Source of the DNA: Rhizobiales bacterium UBA697
GTDB lineage: Bacteria; Pseudomonadota; Alphaproteobacteria; Rhizobiales; Ancalomicrobiaceae
DNA: 43,078 nucleotides
Direction: 5' to 3'
Assembly: GCA_002298965.1 (NCBI GenBank)
Contig: DBMN01000020.1
Span: 1-43,078, forward strand
Each line of letters starts with the position of its first letter. The stretch's first letter is position 1. Of the stretch, positions 37,418 to 43,078 are shown piece by piece. The position numbers and the translations under genes were made by a program. Under the pieces are notes generated by a model. It was not told the DNA's origin and searched no databases. It saw only the letters and a list, made by a program, of their open reading frames with translations.

Positions 37418-38767
37418 ATGCGTCCAGGCAGGGGGCCGCGACCGAACGCGTTCGGTCGTCTCGTCCGTATCGTCGTCGTCTCGTTCGCGGTGCTGCTGGC
37501 ACCGGCGACGGCGAGCGCGCGGATGGAGTTCGGCGTGCCGGCGGCCGAGGCCGACGTGGTGGTCGGCTGCATGTATCCGATGTCCGGGCGCTCTTCGATC
37601 TACGGCCGCGACAGCGTCGCCGGCATTCGCCTGGCGCTCGCCGATCTCGCCCGCGGGGCGATCGGGTCGCCGCCGCCGAAGATCCACGTGATCGTCGAGG
37701 ACGACCGCTCCAAGGCCTCCTTCGCGGTGCGCATGGCGGAGGACTTCCTGCGCCGCGACAAGGCGAAGTTCTTCTGCGGCATGGTCTCCTCGGGCGTCGC
37801 CCAGGCGGTGCGCGAGGTGGCGAGCGCCCATTCGGTGGTGATGATCGGCACCGACCACGCCTCCTCGCGCTTCACGCTCGACGCCTTCGACCGCCACTAT
37901 TTCCGCGTCACCAACGACAGCTGGGCCTCGAACGCCGCCGGCGCCCGCCATCTCGCGGCGCTGAAGAAGGAGACGGGCTGGAAGCGCATCGCCTTCATCG
38001 GCCCGGACTACGACTACGGCCACGTGTCGTGGAGCGACCTCAAGGAGAACTTCGCCCAGCTCGGCATCGAGGCCGAAGTGGTGGCGGAGCTCTGGCCGCG
38101 GCTCTACGAGCCCGACTATTCCGCCTACATCGAAGCGCTGATCGCGGCGAAGCCCGACGTCGTGGTGACCGCGCTGTGGGGCGGCGACTTCATCGCCTTC
38201 CTGCGCCAGGCGGCCTCGACCTCGTTCTTCGACAGGATCCGGCTCGCCAACTTCGACACCGGCGGCAATTTCGACGTGATGGTGGCGCTCGGCGCCAATC
38301 CGCCGCCCGGCCTGATCGTCTCCGCCCGCCACCACAACAACTGGCCGGAGACCGACGAGAACCGCCGGTTCGTCGCCGACTTCCACGCCATGGAGGGTCG
38401 CTACCCGACCTATGCCGCGGCGGGCGCCTATGCCGGGATCATGGCGATCGCCTCCGCCGTCGCCGCCGCCGGGCCGAACGGCAGCGCCGAAGACCACATC
38501 CGCGCCCTCGAGGGTCTCCGGCTGCACACGCCGAAGGATCCGGAGGGCTTCACCTCCTACATCGACGCGAACACCCACCAGATCGTCCATCCGCTGGCGA
38601 TCGGTCGGGTCGTGCCGAACCGCGCATTCCCGCCGGCCGAGGTCATGCTCGGCGACTGGCGGGTCTATGCCGCCGAGGATCTCGTCCCCCCGCCCGACGT
38701 GGTGATGCGGCGACGGGGATCCACGGCCGGCCTCGAAATCGGAAATACCCATAAAAACAGGGAGTGA
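37418..38767 (+). CDS. ABC transporter periplasmic binding protein 1 (AmiC/UrtA-like)
   Basis: 449 residues, periplasmic type I binding protein of the hydrophobic/polar amino acid uptake class. Residues 1-34 form a long signal peptide (LVRIVVVSFAVLLAPATASA). The fold begins VVVGCMYPMSGRSSIYGRDS and continues with HSVVMIGTDHASSRFT, RIAFIGPDYDYGHVSW and FTSYIDANTHQIVHPLAIGR. The last stretch resembles amide/urea-type binders, but the ligand is not determined. The ATG at 37418 follows GGGGGGAAG. It is the first gene after the sigma-54 promoter and ends 6 bases before the second binding protein. Confidence 0.88.
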   Translation: MRPGRGPRPNAFGRLVRIVVVSFAVLLAPATASARMEFGVPAAEADVVVGCMYPMSGRSSIYGRDSVAGIRLALADLARGAIGSPPPKIHVIVEDDRSKASFAVRMAEDFLRRDKAKFFCGMVSSGVAQAVREVASAHSVVMIGTDHASSRFTLDAFDRHYFRVTNDSWASNAAGARHLAALKKETGWKRIAFIGPDYDYGHVSWSDLKENFAQLGIEAEVVAELWPRLYEPDYSAYIEALIAAKPDVVVTALWGGDFIAFLRQAASTSFFDRIRLANFDTGGNFDVMVALGANPPPGLIVSARHHNNWPETDENRRFVADFHAMEGRYPTYAAAGAYAGIMAIASAVAAAGPNGSAEDHIRALEGLRLHTPKDPEGFTSYIDANTHQIVHPLAIGRVVPNRAFPPAEVMLGDWRVYAAEDLVPPPDVVMRRRGSTAGLEIGNTHKNRE

Positions 38768-38773
38768 AGACGC

Positions 38774-40084
38774 ATGAAACTCGTGAAGCCACTGGTCGGC
38801 CGCCTGCTCGCCGGCGCGGTTCTCGGTCTCGTCGCCCTCGGCGCGACCGGGGTCTCGGCGGCGGAGAACGGCAAGTTCCGTCTCGGCATCGTGACCTTCC
38901 TCTCGGGCGGCGCCGCCGGTCCGTTCGGCGTGCCCTCGGCGCACGCCGCCGAGACGGTGATCGAGGCGCTCAACAAGGGCGGCCTGCCGGCGCCCTACGA
39001 CAAAAAGGGCATCAACGGCCTCGAGATCGAAGCCGTGATCATCGACGAGAACGGCGGCGCGACCAAGCAGGTCGAGGAGTTCCGCAATCTGGTCGAGCGT
39101 CAGAAGGTCGACGCGGTGATCGGCTACATCTCGTCGGGCGACTGCCTCGCGGTGTCGCCGGTGGCCGAGGAGCTGAAGATCCCGACCGTGCTCTACGACT
39201 GCGGCGCCTCGCGCCTCTTCGTCGAGAACAAGTCGCCGAAATTCGTCTTCCGCACCGGCCTCGACGCCGTCGTCGACAACGTCGGCGCCGTGCGCTACCT
39301 CGCCGACACCCGTCCGAAGGCGACCGCGATCGCCGGCATCCAGCAGAACTACGCCTGGGGCCAGGACAGCTGGGCCGACTTCACCGAGACGCTGAAGAAG
39401 GTGAAGCCCGACGCCAAGATCGTCGCCGAGCAGTTCCCGAAGATCTTCCAGGGCCAGTACGGCGCCGAGATCTCGGCCCTGTCGGTCGCCAAGCCCGACG
39501 TCATCCATTCGAGCTTCTGGGGCGGCGACATGGAGGCCTTCGTGCTCCAGGGCAACGCCCGCGGCCTGTTCGAGAAGTCGGCGCTGGTGCTGACCTGCGG
39601 CGAATCCGGCATCGACCACTACAAGGGTCAGGCGCCGAACGGCATGATCATCGGCGGCCGCGGTCCCTTCGGTGCCTTCGCGCCGAAGAACGCGCTCTCC
39701 GACTGGCTGCGTCAGGCCTATGTCGCCAAGTGGAACGAGCAGCCGATCTACCCGTCCTTCAAGATGGCCCAGGCGATCCTCGGCCTGAAGGCGGCGACCG
39801 AGAAGGCGGCCGGCGGCGCGGCGGGCAAGATCCCGACCGCCGACGAGATCACCGCGGCCTTCACCGGCCTCACCTTCGAGTCGGTCTCCGGCACCGTGAA
39901 GATGGCGCGCGCCGGCGGCCATCAGGCGATGCAGGGCATCGCCTACGGCGAATATCACTTCGAGAACGGCAAGCCGGTCCTGAAGAACGTGAAGTCCTAC
40001 AAGGACACCTGCGTCACCCCGCCGGACGGCACCTCGGGTCAGGACTGGATCAAGGCCGGCATGCCCGGCGCCCAGTGCGACTGA
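38774..40084 (+). CDS. ABC transporter periplasmic binding protein 2
   Basis: 436 residues, a second type I binding protein with signal peptide (about 1-29, LAGAVLGLVALGATGVSAAE). The fold starts KFRLGIVTFLSGGAAGPFGV and continues with AVIGYISSGDCLAVSPVAEE, PTVLYDCGASRLF and IHSSFWGGDMEAFVLQG. It is clearly distinct from protein 1. The ATG at 38774 follows GGGAGTGAAG. Cysteines in SGDCLA, YDCGAS and LTCGES could form disulfides (inference). A 259-base gap with a REP-like palindrome separates it from the permease genes. The ligand is unknown. Confidence 0.9.
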   Translation: MKLVKPLVGRLLAGAVLGLVALGATGVSAAENGKFRLGIVTFLSGGAAGPFGVPSAHAAETVIEALNKGGLPAPYDKKGINGLEIEAVIIDENGGATKQVEEFRNLVERQKVDAVIGYISSGDCLAVSPVAEELKIPTVLYDCGASRLFVENKSPKFVFRTGLDAVVDNVGAVRYLADTRPKATAIAGIQQNYAWGQDSWADFTETLKKVKPDAKIVAEQFPKIFQGQYGAEISALSVAKPDVIHSSFWGGDMEAFVLQGNARGLFEKSALVLTCGESGIDHYKGQAPNGMIIGGRGPFGAFAPKNALSDWLRQAYVAKWNEQPIYPSFKMAQAILGLKAATEKAAGGAAGKIPTADEITAAFTGLTFESVSGTVKMARAGGHQAMQGIAYGEYHFENGKPVLKNVKSYKDTCVTPPDGTSGQDWIKAGMPGAQCD

Positions 40085-40128
40085 GATCGACCGAAGGGAG
40101 CTCCGATCATCTCTCCGATGCAGAGGTC

Positions 40129-40245
40129 CTTCATCCTGAGGTGCGAGCGAAAGCGAGCCTCGAAGGGTGATGGACCGAGAGGCACGGCCCGTCGTCGCTT
40201 CGCCCTTCGAGGCCCGACCTTTCGGTCGGGCACCTCAGGGTGAAG
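40129..40245. repeat. Long REP-like palindromic element, copy 4, inside the transporter operon
   Basis: The outer arms CTTCATCCTGAGGTGC (40129-40144) and GCACCTCAGGGTGAAG (40230-40245) match at 15 of 16 positions. An inner hairpin is CCCGACC-TTTC-GGTCGGG. It lies between the second binding protein and the first permease. In other operons such structures protect upstream mRNA and lower downstream expression; that role here is inference. Confidence 0.85.
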
Positions 40246-40343
40246 CGGAACGGGATGGATGATCGGGTGCCCCCGACCGGACGAGCCCCCTTTTCCGAGA
40301 CATCCCGGCGGCCCCGCCGCCGGGAAGCCCCACGGAGACACCG

Positions 40344-41243
40344 ATGACCACCCTTCTCGCCATCCTGATGGACGGCGCCATCTATGCGTCGTGGCTCTTT
40401 CTGGTCGCGGCCGGATTGACCGTGATCTACGGCGTCATGCGCATCCTCAACATGGCGCACGGCAGCTTCTACGCCATCGGCGCCTATTCGGCCGCCTCGC
40501 TGGTCGGCTGGTGGTTCAACTCGGTCGGCGGCAATCCGTGGATCGGCTATCTGCTGCTCGTCGCCGCGGCACTGGTCTCCGGTCTGGTGGTCGGGCTCAT
40601 CGTCGAATACGGCCTGCTCGGACGCATGGTCGGGCGCGACGAGATCCTGATGGTGATCGTCACCTATGCGCTGCTCCTCATCCTCGAGGACGCGACCAAG
40701 CTCCTGTGGGGCGTCGATCCCTATTTCACCTACCAGCCCTATTCGTTCCTCGGTCGCACCTCGATCGGGGCGCTCGCCTTCGCCAACTACGATCTGGCGC
40801 TGGTCGTCGTGTCGCTGCTGGTCGGCTGCCTCCTCTGGCTGGTCCTGAACCGCACCCATCGCGGCAAGCTCCTCCAGGCGATCATCCACGATCGCGAGGT
40901 GGCGCAGGCGATGGGCGTCGACGTCAAGACGATGTTCGCCGTCACCTTCGCCGTCGGCACGATGCTCGGCACGCTCGCGGGTGCACTGACGGCCCCGGCG
41001 ATCTCGGTTTCGCCGGGCATCGGCGTCGAGGTGATCGTGCTCGCCTTCGCCGTCGTCGTGGTCGGCGGCATGGGCTCGATCGGCGGTGCCGCCGCCGGCG
41101 CCGTGCTGGTCGGCCTGACCCGCGCCGCCGCGGTCCATCTCGCGCCGGAACTCGAACTCTTCGTCATCTACGGCGTCATGTCGGTGGTTCTCGCGGTGCG
41201 TCCGCAGGGCCTCTTCGGCCGCACGCTTGCCAGAAAGATCTGA
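40344..41243 (+). CDS. ABC transporter permease, LivH-like
   Basis: 299 residues with about eight transmembrane helices, inner-membrane permease of the branched-chain amino acid/urea transporter class. Typical stretches are GVMRILNMAHGSFYAIGAY near the N-terminus, GVDVKTMFAVTFAVGTMLGTLAGAL, and the cytoplasmic coupling region before VVVVGGMGSIGGAAAGAVLVG. The ATG at 40344 opens the distal part of the operon; the partner permease starts 2 bases after its stop. Confidence 0.92.
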   Translation: MTTLLAILMDGAIYASWLFLVAAGLTVIYGVMRILNMAHGSFYAIGAYSAASLVGWWFNSVGGNPWIGYLLLVAAALVSGLVVGLIVEYGLLGRMVGRDEILMVIVTYALLLILEDATKLLWGVDPYFTYQPYSFLGRTSIGALAFANYDLALVVVSLLVGCLLWLVLNRTHRGKLLQAIIHDREVAQAMGVDVKTMFAVTFAVGTMLGTLAGALTAPAISVSPGIGVEVIVLAFAVVVVGGMGSIGGAAAGAVLVGLTRAAAVHLAPELELFVIYGVMSVVLAVRPQGLFGRTLARKI

Positions 41244-41245
41244 CG

Positions 41246-42193
41246 ATGCGCCTCGATCGAACCGAACTCCTGCTTCTCGGCGCCGGTGTGGTGCTGGCGC
41301 TCGGCGCCTTCGTGCTGCCGGGCTGGCTCACCTTCCTGCTCACCATCGCCTTCGCCAAGGGCCTCGTCATCCAGGGCGTCGTCGTCCAGATGCGCGCCGG
41401 CCTCGTCTCCTTCGGCCAGGGCCTCTACTACTGCATAGGCGGCTACGTCGTCGGCATGGGCGGCCACTTCGCCAAGGTCTCCGACGCGGCGCTGCTGCTC
41501 GCGGCCGCCGTCGCCGCGGCGATCGTCGTGGCGATGATCCTCGGGCTGCTGCTGACCCGCTATCGCGAGATCTTCTTCGCGATGCTGTCGCTCGCCTTCT
41601 CGATGATCCTCTTCGGCGTGCTGGCGAAGAGCCAGTCGCTGGGCTCGACCGACGGCTTCAACGTCCGCGCGCCCACCCTCTTCGGCTGGGCGCCGGCGGC
41701 CAACGCCAAGCTCTTCGTCTATGTCGCGACCTGCCTCCTGGCGGCGGTCGTCGCGGTGTTCCTCCATCGCTTCGCCCGCTCCGGCCTCGGCTCGGTCTGC
41801 GAGGCGATCCGCGAGAACGAAGTGCGCGTCGAATATCTCGGCGTGTCGCCGCGCTGGACGCTCTATGCGACCTACGTGCTGGCGGCGGCGACCTCGGCGC
41901 TCGGCGGCGGGCTGACGGCGTTCGCCACCGGCCACGTCGATCCGGAGATGGCCTATTGGACGACCTCGGGCGAGTTCGTCTTCATCGCGCTGCTCGGCGG
42001 CACCGGCCACGTCGCGGCACCGTTCCTCGCCGCCACGCTCTTCTCCTTCGTGCGCACCTACGCGATCGAGTTCGTGCCCCACTCCTGGCAGATGATCCTC
42101 GGCTTCGTGCTGCTCGGCATCATCGTCTTCCTGCCGAAGGGCCTGTGGAGCCTCTTCACCCGCTTCTCCAACAAGGGAGCGCGCCCCGCATGA
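41246..42193 (+). CDS. ABC transporter permease, LivM-like
   Basis: 315 residues with about nine to ten helices, partner permease. Family stretches are GLVSFGQGLYYCIGGYVVGM, SGLGSVCEAIRENEVRVEYLG (cytoplasmic coupling segment) and FVFIALLGGTGHVAAPFLAA. The ATG at 41246 is 2 bases after the LivH-like stop, and its stop overlaps the ATPase start (ATGA). Confidence 0.92.
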   Translation: MRLDRTELLLLGAGVVLALGAFVLPGWLTFLLTIAFAKGLVIQGVVVQMRAGLVSFGQGLYYCIGGYVVGMGGHFAKVSDAALLLAAAVAAAIVVAMILGLLLTRYREIFFAMLSLAFSMILFGVLAKSQSLGSTDGFNVRAPTLFGWAPAANAKLFVYVATCLLAAVVAVFLHRFARSGLGSVCEAIRENEVRVEYLGVSPRWTLYATYVLAAATSALGGGLTAFATGHVDPEMAYWTTSGEFVFIALLGGTGHVAAPFLAATLFSFVRTYAIEFVPHSWQMILGFVLLGIIVFLPKGLWSLFTRFSNKGARPA

Positions 42194-42960
42194 GCGAGAT
42201 CCCCATTCTCCAGACCCGGGCGCTCCACCGCAACTTCGGCGCGGTGACGGCGGCCAAGAACGTCGAGGTGGCGATCCGCCGCGGCGAGGTCGTCGGCGTC
42301 ATCGGCTCCAACGGCGCCGGCAAGACCACCTTCATCAACATGGTGACGGGGTACCTCGCCCCCTCCTCCGGCGCGATCGACTTCGACGGCCGCTCGATCC
42401 TCGGCAAGGCGCCGCGCCAGATCACCCGCATGGGCATGGCGCGGTCGTTCCAGGTGGCGCAGCTCTTCCCCGAGCTGACGGTGCTCGACAACATGCTGAT
42501 CGCGCTGTCGGCCGCCGAGAGCCCCCGCCCGTCGTTCCTGAAACCGCTGAGGACGCCCGCCCGCATCGCCCGGGCCGAGGCGGCTCTGGCCGAATTCGGC
42601 GTGCTGGAGATGCGCGACCGCACGGTCACGGCGGTGCCGCAGGGCACCCGCAAGCTCGTCGACATCGCCATGGCGCTGATCGGCGAGCCGAAGATGCTGC
42701 TGCTCGACGAGCCGACCTCCGGCGTCGCCGTCGAGGAGAAGTTCCCGCTGATGGACGCGGTGATGGCGGCGGTGAAGAAGCACGGCGTCACCGTGCTCTT
42801 CGTCGAGCACGACATGGAGATCGTCGCCCGCTACGTCGACCGGATCCTGGCCTTCTACGCCGGCGAAGTGATCGCCGACGGGGCGCCGGATGCGGTCCTC
42901 GACGATGCGCGCGTCCGCGAACTGGTGGTCGGCCACGGTCCGAAGAGGAAGGCGTCATGA
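42190..42960 (+). CDS. ABC transporter ATPase, LivG-like
   Basis: 256 residues. Walker A GSNGAGKTT (39-47), Q-loop Gln88 (RSFQVAQLFPELTVLDN), Walker B MLLLDEP (169-175) with Glu174, and H-loop His207 are all present, so it should hydrolyse ATP. The signature position reads VPQGTRKLVDIA (149-160) instead of LSGGQ, an unusual form. It overlaps the LivM-like gene at its start and the next ATPase at its end, both by ATGA. Confidence 0.93.
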   Translation: MSEIPILQTRALHRNFGAVTAAKNVEVAIRRGEVVGVIGSNGAGKTTFINMVTGYLAPSSGAIDFDGRSILGKAPRQITRMGMARSFQVAQLFPELTVLDNMLIALSAAESPRPSFLKPLRTPARIARAEAALAEFGVLEMRDRTVTAVPQGTRKLVDIAMALIGEPKMLLLDEPTSGVAVEEKFPLMDAVMAAVKKHGVTVLFVEHDMEIVARYVDRILAFYAGEVIADGAPDAVLDDARVRELVVGHGPKRKAS

Positions 42961-43078
42961 GTCTCTCCATCCGCTCCCTCGACGTCTCGATCGAGAAGAT
43001 CCCGATCCTGCGCGGCGTCGATCTCGACGTGCCGGACGGCACGATGATCGGCCTGATCGGCCGCAACGGCGCCGGCAA
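42957..43078 (+). CDS. ABC transporter ATPase, LivF-like (5' fragment)
   Basis: Only the first 40 codons are in the window. MSLSIRSLDVSIEKIPILRG and the beginning of Walker A (GLIGRNGAGK at the edge) identify a second nucleotide-binding subunit. It starts in an ATGA overlap with the LivG-like gene. The rest lies to the right. Confidence 0.85.
   Translation, partial: MSLSIRSLDVSIEKIPILRGVDLDVPDGTMIGLIGRNGAG

Overview
The window is high-GC, gene-dense chromosomal DNA from an alphaproteobacterium, most likely of the order Hyphomicrobiales (Rhizobiales). The signs are a 14-gene nuoA-N operon running on into birA, RNase J, methylmalonyl-CoA epimerase and a DUF1467 gene, a rhizobial-type phosphatidylcholine synthase, CTTGAC-type promoters and dispersed REP-like palindromes. 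No phage, insertion sequence or CRISPR array was seen. The species cannot be named from the sequence.

Layout. Positions 1-1764 (-) hold most of an exported TPR protein, divergent from ppdK (2146-4815, +), which ends in a clear terminator. A repeat-rich spacer (4876-5290) follows. Then on the minus strand come a small exported Cys-containing protein of unknown function, a solitary Fe-S/molybdopterin oxidoreductase, a DUF1467 membrane protein, mce, rnj, birA and the complex I operon. Transcription of the operon runs right to left: nuoA (27230) to nuoN (11801), then birA, rnj and possibly mce. Two small genes that are not standard complex I subunits lie inside it: an 86-residue Cys-rich protein between nuoD and nuoE, joined to both by 4-base overlaps, and a 79-residue two-helix membrane protein between nuoH and nuoI. 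A tRNA-Asp gene (27781-27857, +) with its own promoter and terminator lies upstream of the operon.

From 28022 to 34085 there is a mixed set: a TauE/SafE-type permease (-), a class II glutamine amidotransferase (+), a GT4-type glycosyltransferase (+), a class III aminotransferase (-), phosphatidylcholine synthase (-) and a small unknown gene (-).

From 34219 to the right edge (+) the genes look like one regulatory and transport module. A membrane sensor kinase and a sigma-54 activator (with GAFTGA) are followed by two near-identical 21-bp inverted repeats 32 bp apart, then a consensus sigma-54 promoter (37324-37339). Next come two periplasmic binding proteins, a REP-like palindrome, two LivH/LivM-type permeases and two ATPases, the last cut by the window edge. 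The simplest reading is that the kinase senses a ligand, and the activator binds the paired repeats and switches on the transporter through sigma-54 RNA polymerase. The substrate is not evident.

The strongest candidates for undescribed biology are the Cys-rich nuoD-nuoE gene, the 79-residue nuoH-nuoI gene, and the sigma-54 transporter module with paired activator sites.
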